The notes below the pieces were generated by a model that saw only the letters and a program-made list of their open reading frames with translations, was not told where the DNA came from and ran no database searches. The position numbers were made by a program, and so were the translations under genes. A DNA stretch of 60,000 nucleotides from Tubiluchus corallicola (Eukaryota > Priapulida > Priapulimorpha > Priapulimorphida > Tubiluchidae), in assembly GCA_030141605.1 (NCBI GenBank), contig JAQGDQ010000001.1:126001-186000 (forward strand), given 5' to 3'. Shown here in pieces: positions 1-12,986 of this stretch. How positions within the stretch are numbered: position 1 is the stretch's first letter; each line of letters opens with the position of its first letter.

Positions 1-560
1 CGTATAAGTTTTATACTAAAGCAATGGAAATTATTTCATTGCAGGATAACTAAAAAAGATAACTTCACAAACACATTCGTACGCAAAATGGGAAATGCCA
101 TTTTCTATTAGTGCTCAGCATTTTGGTTGTAGTATAACGATAACGTTTAATCTTTCGCGCGAAATCTTGATATAGTGCCCACATCTTTAAATGAAATAAC
201 TGAGCCTATTTGCTACCAAACATGCACTCATTCTTTATGTTTTTTCTGGTTTGCCTATAGATTTTATATTGTAGGGAGTGTCGACCAGCACAAGTTTGTG
301 AGATTGAGCTGCGTAGGCGTGGCTTAGCGTGCGCCGCGATCTGTCTATTGCATGAAGTGTCTCAATCTCGATTCTAGCTTATATCGTTTAATTACAAACT
401 TAAGTCGAGTTTTTTCCAAGTACAAAAAAGTTACTTTTTTGCAAGATGAAACTTGCCTGGTTTAAAACCTCGATAAACAACCTTATTAGACTAATTAATT
501 AGCCGGGAACATTGTAAATTAGTACATACTATGTGCTTGGCTAACTGCTAGTGTTACGTC
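1..560. other. upstream flank of the TGF-beta-like gene
   Basis: No open reading frame or RNA gene is visible. The stretch ends at a clear TATA box and holds a GC-richer block at about 285-390, listed separately. It probably contains proximal regulatory DNA for the ligand gene, but I recognise no specific operator. Confidence 0.5.
285..390 (+). repeat. short dispersed block, also found near 53.2 kb
   Basis: A GC-richer block with gtaggcgtggct and gatctgtctattg resembles a block at about 53,205-53,320 that has gtttgtgaga, gtaggcgggct and gatctatctattgg in the same order. The two are gapped and diverged, but the shared words are collinear over roughly 80-90 nt. It could be a short interspersed repeat or a shared promoter module. 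Alignment was by eye. Confidence 0.4.
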
Positions 561-568
561 TATAAAAA
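561..568 (+). promoter_or_regulatory. TATA box of the TGF-beta-like gene
   Basis: The sequence tataaaaagg lies 58 nt upstream of the ATG at 619. This spacing would put transcription start near 590 and give a 5' leader of about 30 nt. It is the best core-promoter match ahead of this gene. Confidence 0.6.
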
Positions 569-618
569 GGCAGGCTGAAAGACACAGGCGATCACAGTTA
601 CCTCACGTGCATCCAAAG

Positions 619-3600
619 ATGAAGCAGGTAAAGATTTTATTCTTCTCGGTCTTCGGTTGCCTAGTTCTAAAAAATTTTTTGGCTGTTCAGGGGAAGCCTG
701 CAACTTTAGACCACAGCATGGAGGCATTACAGCAGTTGATGTTGGACAAACTTGGTCTTAAAGAAGTACCAAATATGCATGTACACGATCCACCCAATAA
801 GTACATGGTTCAACTAACCAAAGCTTTGAATCGATACACTAGAGAGCGAACCCAGTTTCTTCCCAATGATGAGCAGACATCGATCACTAGTTATAAATCT
901 CAAAACAGTAATTTGATTTTGATCTTAATTTTTTCATTAATTGGGTTTTTTAGTGGTTTCAGGCTACTTCCAACTACTATAACTTTTCTCCTTCAAGAGC
1001 GTTAGATTAATTTGTGTTTGTAGGCAGTTTGCTCCGATTTTTGGCAATTCTTTACTCGATAACTGCTTGTGATTTCCAAGAAAACTTCAAACAGAAAGTA
1101 ACGATTGATTTTGTGTTTTTAACTGCAATTTAATCTTATTGGCGGTACTATAGACCTTCCTACTTCAAAACATGAATTGATGTTCATAATATTATCACAT
1201 CAGTTTCACTCAAAGCTTCCATTCTTGAACAAGTTTAACTACGTAATGCTTATGCTTCTTGTAGCAATTTTTTAGTAAAACAATATTATTTTCTATTATT
1301 TTATTATTGTCTTTATAATTTCTACATTTAAGTTCTATGAACAAGTGCCAAAACAAACCTTGATTTCAAAGCGCGTCACAACAATACGTCATAACATATT
1401 TTAACCTATTTAATTTTAACCTCCAACACCAAAATTAATAAAATGATCTAGCAACGAAAAGAAAAATAAGATCTGATCGGATCAAACCTGCCTTCAAAGC
1501 TTGCGCGCCTAGGTATAAAAATTCAATTGTTAAATTTTTTCAATGTCTCCCTTTTCTGCACCATTGTTATACGTTATATGTGTATCTCGAATTTTTAATT
1601 GTTGTTTCCCAAATGAGGAAGTTTGTAATTAACGTGAAATGTTTATGCGTAATTGTGGATTTTATGTTTTTAATACACCAGGTTTACTAAAACGTTCTAG
1701 CCACAATTGCGCCAAATATCTAATTACCTATTTTTACTTTTTTCAGCATAAACAACATTCTACAATATGGACTGTTTTTGAGGCTATAACTGCAAATTGC
1801 TTAATCATGTAAATATCTAGCATAAGAACTACCATTACATAAACGTAAACAATGTCACAACCACAGAAAACGACAACGTAAGAAAACAAGACAAATTAAT
1901 AAATCATCGCTGAAAAAAGACTTACTAATAAATATTAATGACAAAATGCTATTACACGGACAAAGGAGTAGGTCTATAATTCCACTTTTTACATAAATGC
2001 GTACAGATTTTATGGAGCCAATAATCTAATGGATTTCTAATATAAAAGGTTGATTCCAGAAAAACTACCATTATTTTTTATATCATAATATTACAGAGAA
2101 CGCACGTTACAGGGAACAAATTTTCAACAAGCCTTTTATTTACTAAAAGTGTCAGTCTTTCATCCAGGGGTATTGTGAACATTCCGCAGCGCGAAGCGTA
2201 AGCCTATTTCATAATCAATTTGGTTATTATAAATCGATAATAAAAGATATAAAACTGAGAAGATTTGGACATTCTTAACACTTCGCTGTTAAGACCATTT
2301 CTCTTTACAAACAAATTAATGGGGACTTTCCTGGAATGGTTTAAATTACCTTGAACGAAACTTGACACAGCAAGTAAGCATGACGAAACATTCTCATGCG
2401 GGCTAAGGGCTTGGCCCTAGTCAAGGCATATTATTATGTCTTCTATATCCACGGACATAAGCGTTATAACGTACAAAATAATGTAAGAGAGAACTTATTG
2501 TACAATTTAAGTCAAAACAGAGGAGCTGGAGTGATGTCCTTGGAACTTGAACTGGGTGCACGACACCGTTGGAAGGGCAGTTATAGGGTAAAATTTGGTA
2601 AATTAAATCAGTTAAATCAGGGCAAGGAAATTACGCGTGAAATTTAACGCATTTTATTTTCAGAACGTATTACAAGTAATAATCTGATAAGAGTGAAAAA
2701 ACAATGCTTTGTTGAATACAAGATTAACTAACTGACTGACCAATTGATTAGTTCACTAACTTTTGTGTCAAAATAACGTTTTTAATGTAATTCTTACAAT
2801 CAGGAAGTTTGGCGCCTTGGAATTAGGAATAGGAATGGCAGAACCAATCTAATGTTTCAAGATCAGTATGTTGCTCATTGTCAAGAGATATTGATAGATT
2901 ATCTCCAAATTACATTTTTAATACAGTTTGGTGCTCTACAAGCTCCAGGATAGCGCATAATTAACAGGGCCTATTTTATGTGAGCGGTGCTGGCTATACT
3001 GGAACTACAGCTAACTATTAGCGATGAGATGAGGTGCTAATTGGTCGAGTTAAAATTGTTTAAGGGCCCGAAGTACGGACAGAAATGTGAAAATTAGGGC
3101 AAACTGCTCAGCGAGCAAACCGTATTGGACCAGGCTCTATGAAGTGAAAATTAGTCTCGAACACCGTGCACACTGGTTAGGCGCATTTGAGTGTAATAAT
3201 CTACAAGTATGGATATGAGAGAGCCACACTCGACCTTGTATAGTCAGGTATAAATAATATTACGGCGTTACGCCTTGTGGCTCGCGGGTTATGTTCTCAA
3301 TTCATTCAGTCTTGTTAGGTTGCCAAAATATATCTTCCAGTCATGATTTTTCCAAAATAATTTAGCTGCCATTTTGTTTTTTATATCTTTTTGCTTTGAT
3401 TTTTTGAGCAGACAAATAATAACAGTTTTTACGTCCAATCGAAACTTTTATGTTTGTACATTTCTGAGAAATCGTTAGAGCAAAATAAAATTACTGACCC
3501 TGATCAAGAGTGTGCCATCGGGTTAATTTTTCAAGTTATCAGACTGTGTTTTTAATAAAAAATCTGCAAAATGTTCATTTCTTTGTCTTCGAAGTTGTTT

Positions 3601-5770
3601 TTAATAAATTATATATACGCATATTCCCTCTCCCAGGAGCTCCCTGCACAAAAGTGGAATGTTAAAAGGCTACAGCAGCAATATAACCTAAGGAAGCGAA
3701 CCACCCATAAGCAATTTTCTAATAGTCACCCAGTCAATTATTATTGCTTATTAACCAAAGTTGGTAAGCTCAAAGTGATTACTCAACTGTTTCTATCACT
3801 TTTGGCTCGTCAATTACTTTTTTGGGGACTGACGTCACGTGATGTCCAAGTTGCTTTTTCATAAAACATGGCTTGAATTTGAGCTAAATTTTGATTTCGC
3901 TCCAGTGAAATTTGGTTTGTTCATTTGGACATCAGTGAGCCACTTGACTTATTAGACAACCTGTAAACTATAAACTAAACTGGCAAAAGATTTATTTTAG
4001 AGGCTGGCCCTGGCGTTTCGGTTCTCAAAATCTGTTTGTGAAAAAGTGATTTTTAAGTTATTATGCGTTTTATAATTTATATTTTGCTCCGAGTGCATAA
4101 CACAAGCGAAACATACATGGAAAGTAAAACAAATCACACAAGTAGTAATTATCGTAGCTTCTGGGTTTGCAAGGTTATTAAATAGGTGAAGTCGCACACG
4201 TAGCATATAAGCCTATATGTAGCTTTTGAGCGTGTATACTTCATTACTTGTTTCTTTTATATCTGAATTTCTAGCTGCGGAAGTTAAATTTCAAAAGTAG
4301 TGTAGATCTATAACACTGGTACGCTTCTACGTTTTACAAATCCCTTTTACTTTTTCTTTTTTCTTTTTTTTTGATAAAATAATTGTTTCATTCTTGTTAA
4401 CTCTAGCTTTGACTTTATTCGTTTTTTTTTATCAGTTGCAGTTTTTACCTTTGACTTTTTAATCGTTTCTCAGTTTACATTTCTTTTTCAGTTCTCTTTT
4501 TTAATTTTTGGTTTATTGCACTTTCTTTTTTATGTATTTAACTTTTTTGCACTTTGTCCTTTTTACCTATTGTGCTTTTATACTGTCTTTTCTAGCTTTG
4601 TTTTGCTTATCTTTACGTTCCTTTTTTCCATTTCTTTTTTACTTTTTCTTTAGTGCTTGCTACCGTTTTGGCTTTGTATATAATGTACTTTTGTTGTACT
4701 TTATCAGCAATTTCAAGAAGCTGTTTCCAATTGTTTAATCCTGGTAAACCGCTCACACAGTCATAAATTATTAGCTTGTATATACCAGACAGTTTAATCT
4801 TTGCCTTTCAATGGTTTTGTAAATGCCTATTGATATTGAGGGTACTAAAAATGCACATGTCTCTTATTCACTTATAGGTCAAATTCACTTATAGACCAAA
4901 TTCTTCTGAACTAAGTCGTCTGCTTGCATATATCACACTAAAATTAAAACTCATCTAATACTTGCGTTTATACCTTGATTAAAATCGCTTCTATCTTTGC
5001 AGGAAATGATTCACATAGAAAATTGAAATTTTCTATTCCCATTGATGGCCATTTACTAGCAAAGCTTGGTGGTACAGAGTTGGTGCTGTCGGTGCCATCG
5101 TCAGAAACGACACAAAAAATGTTTGAGATCAACATCAATGGCCGCTCGGTTTATGTAGTAGCTGACCGAAAAGATGAAAACTTCCTCGTGTTTTTATTGA
5201 CCAGCGCTATCAAAAGGCTAGTTGAAACACAAACCGAAACATATCAGCTGCAGTTGACAATCAAACTGAAACACGTGAACCACGAGATGTATACTAAACC
5301 CTCTAGTGGCAGCAACAGCACATGGTGCAAACCAATACTGGTGATTTATTCGAACGTCAGACCTCAAGACATTGCAGACTTCTACTTGAGTTCGACTGAG
5401 GACGATGAGTCAATGTCCCATAAAGTCACAAAGAGACAAAGTGTGTGCACTGCACTCATGGATAGTACGCTTTGCTGATATTGGCTGGGATTTCATCATA
5501 GAACCAACTTCTGTAGAAGCCAATTTCTGCCAGGGCGGTTGTCTCTCTGAGAAAATACATAATGATCCTTATTTCAACACTACCACTAACGCATTTTTTC
5601 GCACCCTGTACAGAAGTCGACAGGGTGACGCAGCAGCCAGATTCTTGCCCAGACCAACATGTGGCGTGTCGAGTTATAGCTCAGCATCTGTCCTGTACTT
5701 TGATTATGATAGTAATCTAAAAGTTCAGATGGTGATGAAAGCCTTAGCTAGAAGTTGTGGGTGTCTTTAA
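619..5770 (+). CDS. TGF-beta superfamily ligand (BMP/GDF/Nodal-like), two exons, frame break at the propeptide/mature boundary
   Basis: A secreted precursor of a dimeric growth factor. Exons are 619-907 and 5003-5770, joined in phase 1 (donor gtaatt, acceptor ctttgcag). Exon 1 begins with a signal peptide (hydrophobic residues about 6-22) and a prodomain start containing LDKLGL and PPNKYM. Exon 2 carries RKLKFSIP and an NST glycosylation site. The mature domain shows FADIGWDFIIEP, FCQGGC, an NTT site, VLYFD and the terminal SCGCL. The expected pair of adjacent cysteines reads T-C, so the interchain cysteine is missing, as in GDF9, BMP15, GDF3 and Lefty. The prodomain is in frame 1, with dibasic KR at 5431-5436, and the mature domain is in frame 2, with its first Cys codon at 5444. 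A one-base excess, or a two-base loss, between 5390 and 5443 explains this. The ATG at 619 is chosen because it starts the signal peptide. A possible AATAAA lies at 6991. Subfamily is unresolved. Confidence 0.8.
908..5002 (+). other. intron of the TGF-beta-like gene
   Basis: A 4.1-kb intron. The only open frames are short and unrecognised (2396-2647, 3571-3864, and a T-rich one at 4508-4738), with no motif or splice support. An extra internal coding exon is not needed, because the prodomain motifs join smoothly across the intron in phase 1. Confidence 0.55.
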
Positions 5771-7760
5771 CGTAACTTTAATATCTAAATTCAGATTGAC
5801 CGTTGGTCACAATGAGTGACTAAATGTCAATCACTATCGTTTTTGAAGGGAATTAGTGGATCGAATGATTTGATTATCAGCATTTATGTTCTCAGATTAA
5901 TGACTAACGATCTCTTGTACATCTTACATATTACATAATATCCGGTGTCCATTTTGGTGGAACGATCGTGGAAAATGTACAGTGGGCGAGTGTTAGTAGT
6001 ATGAAAGTTTTCAAAGTGACTCTGTGGCAAAACATGCAAAAAAACGATAAACCCGGCACTATCTGGTGATATAAACCTGAAATTAATTTATTCAGTATAA
6101 AAAGTGATTCTAAACAACAATGCAGAAGAACAAGATAACAGGTGAAAATTGGAAATTCCAGCAGTTTAACAAAAATATGACATGTGCCTTAGATTCCTCT
6201 AATTTATAGCAAAGGCCTTAGATTATTGCGTTAATTTAGTACAAGAGAAAGACAATATAATCTAATTAGAAAAACATACAATTTGGTGACTAGAATGGCA
6301 TCTCGGATAACAAAAAACAAAAACACGTGTAAGTATTATAAGTATGAACAGGTAAAACCTGTCAAGAAAATCAGGTGACTATGCCTAAACGTGGCTTCTG
6401 ATTGGCTGCAATATAACAAAGTTAAAAAGCTAAACTAAAAAGACTTCGAGAATGTTCACTAGGAAGCAGCACCTACAGATTCAAACTTGGTTGGATATTT
6501 TTGGTTATAAAGTTATTTATCTTAAACATTGTTGTTTAGGGTCTCTCATTGGGAATCTAATAGGCCTTACTGGGATCGTTAAGCTGCAGGGAAAAGCAAG
6601 AAAAGGCTGTTACCGTTAACAGTCTTTATCAAAGCAGCCGATGCTTTGTGGTTTCAAGTTGTCAGGTAATTATGAAACGTTCGTCAAATGAGCCGAAGGT
6701 GTTGTTCAGTTGAGGACACACCTTCTGGACAAAAGACAATATTTTCAGTGTCTACTCGATGGACAGCAGTGATCAACATTTTGTCAGATCACAAATTTTG
6801 GCAATTATATATACACTCATATCTCGGTTTGCCGAACCTTACTTTTATGGATAACGGAAGAACCGGACAAAATCTGGAACGTTAAAAAGTCTCGCGTACT
6901 ACGGACACAGCCGTTGTTTCGCGAGCAGACTGCTACTTAGCGTACCGTCACGTGTTCGTGAAAATGGGCTTGCACTGTACTGAGCCACTAAATAAAACCT
7001 AGTTGAAGGTTGTAAGTCTTTATTCTTGATGTACTCAGTACGATTTTACAAAGTTGTGAAAGCCAATTTACAACATTTTTTTACTGATATGTCCGGGCAA
7101 ACTCTGTGAGGTACCTCATGAGTATTTTCAATGATCTCATTGATCTGGTTCAATCATTTCTAAAACCAACTCCCAGCAGTTAAAGATCTCATGCCTGTCA
7201 GGGCGTTGTTGTTACAATTGTTGCCAAACACTGTTGTTACAATTCTAAGTAATTTATTTATTCATAAGTGCATTTTAGTGCTGCCATAAATGGCCCTATG
7301 TACCCAGTTTCAATTCTTACAATCAAAATAATAACTAAAGTCAAATTGTTAGAGATTCTCCAAGATTATCACTTTTACATGTATCCTATGCTACCAGTAA
7401 TGAGAAATTTATTAGTCATTGTTGCATATATTTGTTGTGCAAGACACATAAGACGCTATAAAAAAATTTCTAATATAATCACTTAAGAATTCCTTTTTAG
7501 CGTAGTCATGCGATCGTACCTTGTGAAGGTTTAGAAAATACTCGACGCATCTTTGTATCTGTATTTTCATTAATTTACTAAGGCAGTGCTGAACAAATAA
7601 AAATGCAACAAGAATTATATCTGAGTCCTGAGATGTACGGCATTGCCTATACGCGATTGAGACTCCAGGCGCACTATTTGTACGTTGAAATGATAGATGG
7701 CGTAACGTAGATAGAAGACAGAGACTCTGTAATTGTGGAGAAATCCAAACTGAAAAGCAC
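5771..7760. other. 3' flank of the TGF-beta-like gene, no second gene seen
   Basis: AT-rich sequence following the stop codon. An AATAAA at 6991-6996 is the first canonical polyadenylation signal I noticed, about 1.2 kb downstream, which would imply a long 3' UTR. The open frames at 6688-6885 and 7268-7486 match nothing I recognise. Confidence 0.4.
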
Positions 7761-7765
7761 GTTTT

Positions 7766-7930
7766 GATAGATTAGATTAGATTAGATTAGATTAAATTTA
7801 TTCGACTCATTAAAATTTTTGCATAGTAATAACATACAATATTTCTTTAAGATGATAAGTGCTACATTGAGACGGGGTGGCGAAAGACCAAGAGGTCACC
7901 TAAAAACCACCCCTATTTTTACGACATTAA
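7766..7930 (-). mobile_element. probable LINE 3' end with (ATCTA)n tail
   Basis: Read on the minus strand, a GC-richer 3'-UTR-like stretch (ggtctttcgccacccc) runs into gagtcgaataaattt and then about five ATCTA units. Many CR1/L2-like non-LTR retrotransposons end in such short tandem repeats. No coding part is attached. On the plus strand the tail reads as gattagattag repeats starting near 7769. Confidence 0.45.
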
Positions 7931-8802
7931 TATTTATTTAGAGTTAACCGAGTGACACTGTTACCAGCTTGTTGCGAGACATATTTAATAATTATATATA
8001 TTATAAATTTATAATAAAAATTGTGTTAGTAATTAAAGTAAAATATGTATTTGTTATTAATATCTAATTTGCTTAAAACCTTTTGTTAGTGTATGCAAAA
8101 TAACAGATAAACTAAAGTGAAAATGCCCTAAACAATTATAACAGCATAACACAGTAGCACAAGACTTTAATAGTTGACAAACATATAATTCAAATAGGTC
8201 AAAAAAATCAATCGGTCACAGTTTCACAACATTGGTAACATTTACAACAATTGCGTAATAATCATAACGTATTAGAATAAGGATGTAGTAAGGAGTTATG
8301 CCAAATGTAGTGGTGCATTATATCCAATTGCTTTATAAATTATAAGTTTGCAGATTATAATGCAATCATATATTAGTAAAGCATGGCATATTTACCGGTT
8401 ATAGCTAATATTAATTAATCTTGCATATTAGCGGACAAAGCGATTATAGCTGTATTAATTGCTGGCCTGACACAGCATCGAGCATGATATATTAGCTCAT
8501 GCATATGTATAATATGTTTTACCTTGAACACCAGAATTATCAGATGTCTTGCTCCATTGCACTGCTATTAATTTTAATTTTGTTGTAACTTTCAAGCCTA
8601 TTGGACTATCATTTAACTGATGAAACCAGAAGTAGACTTTACATCCTTAACGCCAATTATGAATTCCAATTTGTATTTGAAATCTGTTTTAACATTTTAA
8701 GAGCTTCTTTATGAATAAGGAAACACACTAATTTTTGCAAGTATCATAATGAAGTGTTACAATTCTGCAAAAATTCTGTAAGCTCATTTATATTGTCCCT
8801 GT
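7931..8802. other. AT-rich spacer, nothing identified
   Basis: No open frame of note, no RNA gene and no clear repeat. An ATTAAA on the minus strand near 8575 could serve the possible exon at 8803-8928. Confidence 0.4.
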
Positions 8803-8928
8803 CTACATGGCTGAATCATCTTCTAGTTTCAGCTCAGTCATAATCATATCTTCATATCCTTCTTCACTGACACTGAATGAAAATTTGTCTCTGTGAACTT
8901 TTTTAACTTTGTATAATGTTGCTGTTTT
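8803..8928 (-). CDS. possible terminal coding exon, unknown protein
   Basis: On the minus strand an acceptor tctccttttcag is followed in phase 0 by 41 open codons and a TAG. The peptide starts KTATLYKVKKVHRDKF and continues SFSVSEEGYEDMIMTELKLE; it is acidic at its C-terminus. A pyrimidine-rich acceptor followed by an open, codon-like frame suggests the last exon of a gene whose other exons lie at higher coordinates, but I found none with confidence and do not recognise the product. It could also be a retrogene or transposon fragment. Confidence 0.3.
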   Translation of the reverse strand, partial: KTATLYKVKKVHRDKFSFSVSEEGYEDMIMTELKLEDDSAM

Positions 8929-9209
8929 CTGAAAAGGAGAAAATTTTGGAGTATGAAATGTTTCAGTTCTGTAAAAGATTGTAAATATTAATTTTATGGT
9001 CAGTAAATCGCTACTACAACTACAGGTAACGAGAAACGCATTATTGCTAGTAAGTGGCTTATAAACTGATGCATGTTAACGTTTACGAATTTTGGGCATC
9101 TATAAAAAAGGAAACCAATTCAAAATTCCTTTTCCCACGAGTTGGGGAGGGAAATGGGGAAAAATTATTTGTTCAATGTGGTTTAAACATAAAAATTCGT
9201 TAAATTCGG

Positions 9210-9658
9210 ATGACGATAGGGGGTAAACGATACATTCTTAGCCAGGGTATAATATCAATTAATGCATTTACAATTTTTAAAGTACAAGAGGCAGTTTGTG
9301 AACTTGCCTTTCTTAAGTCAGCTGGTCCAGACGGCCTTAAAAGTGAACATTTCCGTAATGCATCACATTTGCTGTCAATAATGTTGGTACTTTTATCGAC
9401 CCATTTTGTAACACATCGTTACCGCCGCAATCGTTTGTTGTTAAAGAAAAAAAAATAATGTGGATGTTACAAACAAAAACAATTAAAGATGCTCTTTCGT
9501 CTGTAGGAAGCAAAGTTAATGAATTACTGATTTTGAATCAGTATAGTTCCTGTTTGCAGCCACGACAGCTTTGCTGAGTAAATTTCAAATTTACTAACAA
9601 ATATGATATTATTGTAAATATGAATAAGACTAAACTTATCACGTTTCGCTCTACTTAG
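9210..9658 (+). mobile_element. decayed LINE reverse-transcriptase fragment
   Basis: The frame at 9210-9430 contains VQEAVCELAFLKSAGPDGL and SEHFRNA, matching the early part of non-LTR reverse transcriptases (KS-x-GPD-x-L, then E-H-F/Y-K-x-A). After a gap, 9590-9658 reads FTNKYDIIVNMNKTKLITF, the N-x-x-KTK block that follows the catalytic YxDD. The palm domain between them is missing and the frames differ, so this is a dead internal-deletion copy. Confidence 0.6.
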
Positions 9659-12600
9659 ATGCAGCAGTTTACTTTTGGAGTAGCTGATTAAGGTTTACGT
9701 AGTGTATTACGATATTATTATCCAAGGTAGTGAGCAACACTTCGCGCTTCATGAAGAGAATGTCGCAATAGAGAATCCACCGAGAAAATTCTCCAGCCAC
9801 CGGTAACGTACTCAGCTATTGGAATGTCTAACCTGATTTTTTGACTTCAACACCTTTGCTATTTTTTGTCTTTGCTAAAATAACGAGAAATTCAGAAATT
9901 GGACCTTCAAACCCGGCCACGTTTCGTATCGAGATTTACCTAATAATACTTCCCTTAATAAATGCTGTCATGTTTGCATAGCTTTTTCGGAATTAGAAAG
10001 ATAATCCTAGCATATAGCTCATTAAATTACTTTCACTATTATTATTCATTTTTCATACCCAGTACTAAAAAGTCGGTCAACTATTAAACTTTTAATTTTC
10101 AAAAAATTTATACGTGAACTCAGTATCCATAGGTTGTTTATTATGCAATCTTTGGAATTGAACGTAAACACGTTAAGTTTTCCACATTTTCCCAAGTGAT
10201 TGTTGGAGGCGTAAGGTGATATTCCTCCAGCAGATGCAATACAGCTGATTTGATTCACGTCTTTTTCCCCGAGTCCAATGGGCCCTCTCGTTAAGACACC
10301 CTATTGCAAAGGAAAGTATTTCGTAATATTTTAACCTAAATCAATGATCGATTACTACATTATTCTGAATCTCCTAGTCGGTGAGATACTTTCTTAGTAG
10401 TATCAGAAAATTATTAGGGCCTAACACAGATAAATGTATCAAATAATGTTAACTTTATTGATGCATACCGCGCAATCTAAACTGTGGCGTACCACGCGAA
10501 AACGTGTATATGAAAATCGTAAAATGTTTTATTCTGATAAACTAACGGAGGGCCAAGAAAAGTAATGTAGAAATAAAATATTCGTGTAGATATTTGCACT
10601 TAACTGTGGCAATACCGAATTTCTAAGTGTTGAAGCTTGGAATATGGACGTTAGACACTGGGCAGGCAGAATTCTAAAACAGAAGAAATCCGCCCTCAAG
10701 ACAGGTTAACACAGCACTAATCGAGCAAAAAACTAGACACTGCTATGCTAGTGGCTTGTCAGCACCACTTCTGTTTCAGCATCTCTATTTGCGAATCTGG
10801 TGGATAAAGAGAGAACACAGCAATCGTTAAGCTCAATGCTTGCATGTGTTCATTATGGAAATGTATTTGCCGTCGATTCAGTACTAAAAACTTCTGTTTG
10901 CCTCTCGTTTGTACAGTTCAAAATGACAAACTAACTTTTCTAAATTGGATTTGGAGTTTCACGTTTAGCTGATCCTTACAGTGGGCATATTCCTAACGCA
11001 ATATAAATCTAGGGAGGTACTTCACAAAATCAAAATCGTATTTGCTTACACTGTATACAAACGATTTTGAAGACGAATTTCACTTTGTAATTACATGTAC
11101 CTTTTATATTGATTTGAGAAACCAGAATTACATATGATTTTAAGGCATGAATGATAGTGATAAATTGATTCTGTTGATGGGCAGCAGTGATTACAAAGTT
11201 ATTAAAATGATAGTTAGCTATGCTGAAAAAGCCTTTGCCAGACATAACAATTAACGTTTCAAATAGCTAACGTTATTTTTATGATTAGTAGTTGTTTTAT
11301 AATGTACTAAATTACTAATGCAAACTAGCTTGAACAGTAGAACGTTTTTTAATTTACTATAAAATTTTCATTATGTTTCAGTCTCTGTTTCCTTGTGTTG
11401 ATAGTCTTTCGTGTATTGAAATTACACGTTTGTATGCATTTGTCTGTGTCTAATTGGTACAATAAAGGTTACTACTAAAATATATGATTGAGATTAATAT
11501 TGGCAAAACTATAGTTAATAATAGCTACATGATATTGGTTATTTTATAACCTCACAGGTGGCGCCCTATCCTGACGTTGTCCCAATGTGAGCAACAATTT
11601 TTTTTTCTTGATTATCCGGTAGCTTATCCCGGCTCAATAGACTCAATGTGCGAGTTTGCTTCTCCAAACATTTCAATAACATCTGGATCGAGTAAGCCAG
11701 TTGTAGAAGTGTACGTGGGGTGTATTGTGATTCGTGATACCACCAGTTCCTGGACAGGGCTGGTCAGACCCAGTTGCACAGTAAATCGTGATGGATACAT
11801 GTCAATGCTAAAATCAATGTTACATGTATTGTGATAAGGAAATGATTTTAGAATGATTTCTAAATCTGTTATATTAATATAAATATGTCGTGTAGCACAT
11901 ACCCAAGGCAACATTTGATTAAGCAAACAATTGCTTAAGTAGGTTTTATGACGTATACTTACATAAAGTAGGTCACACTGTTTATTGCTGCAATAACTGC
12001 AATGACGTCTCAGTTTTGCTCTAAGAATAGTTAATACAAAAATGCATTAACTCATATACATATTTAAGTTATAACAAAAAAACGAAACTGATTGAAGTCA
12101 AGCTAAAATCAAAGCAAAGAGCAATATATTTAAGTACCTTTAATTTAAATAAATAGATACGTTTTACGCAGCCATTAAACATCTCACTTCCTTATACCTT
12201 TACATGCGCAAATTTATACAGATACAATAATAACATAGTAACGCGACAAGACAACATGCAGTGCGCCGAAATTAAAGCATATCGTTTACTTAACAGAGCA
12301 CCACTACGTAACTGTCCTTCCAGATAGGTGACGACAACGTATGAGGAACGTCTCCAAGTTTCGCATTTGTGCCTCTTGCAATTCGAGCCTCATAAGCTGA
12401 AAAATAATAACCTGCACACCTTTAAACTACTTAACTTACGCTGTGTAGCCTCTCGTTATACATCATCAATTACGCCTAAGTTAATGAATGTAAAAATAAT
12501 AACTAATTACATAGCCGTATTAGGTAATTTTGCCAGTACATAAACACATCCATTTTGCCTAAACGTGATTATGATCCCTGTAGGCACCTGATTATAATGT

Positions 12601-12986
12601 AATGTTAAATTATAATATAACAGCACGTGAAGTGCATCCCCTGGCGTTGTAATAGGGCTCGTGCATTAAAATTTTCGCATAATATTCTGCAATTTACAAG
12701 AGTTTGCTCATGCAAGCCTGGGATCTATACACAGATTATACGCAATCAATTTGGTATATCTACTTCTTACTGTCATAACCAGTAATGAGTATTAGTTCAA
12801 AATTATGATTAAGTTTAGTGAAAGAAAAACAGAATGCAGTAGACCCAGTAAGCGTTTTAATGATTTGGTAATTGAATATCACAAGTTGAGCGACCCAATT
12901 CTGTATCAACAGCCGAATTACGTACCCAATATACACGACAGACAAGCACCTGAAACGAAAGAGTCAGCCTTTATGAGTCAAAATGT
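9659..12986. other. 3.3-kb spacer, no confident gene
   Basis: AT-rich DNA with scattered short open frames. The most codon-like is on the minus strand at 11624-11926 (100 codons, including RFTVQLGLTSPVQELVVSRI and HPTYTS), but I cannot assign it and it lacks good flanking splice sites. Frames at 10046-10258 and 12328-12543 are unrecognised. Confidence 0.4.

Noticed and set aside
4508-4738. 76-codon hydrophobic frame in the ligand intron
   Set aside because: A by-product of T-rich sequence; no motif or conservation evidence.
5390-5478. A tiny intron joining the two ligand frames
   Set aside because: Any GT-AG pair available here would give an intron under about 60 nt, without branch or pyrimidine signals, and would remove conserved residues.
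5470-5480. Antizyme-like +1 frameshift at the TGA (5476-5478) of the ligand ORF
   Set aside because: Shifting at this TGA would give CDIGWDF but lose SWIVRFA, which matches the conserved stretch before DIGW. The frame change must lie upstream, before 5444.
11624-11926. Minus-strand frame resembling a serine-protease segment (TVQLGL, VSRITIHPTY)
   Set aside because: No AAHC motif, no catalytic residues and no convincing splice sites; similarity is limited to a few residues.
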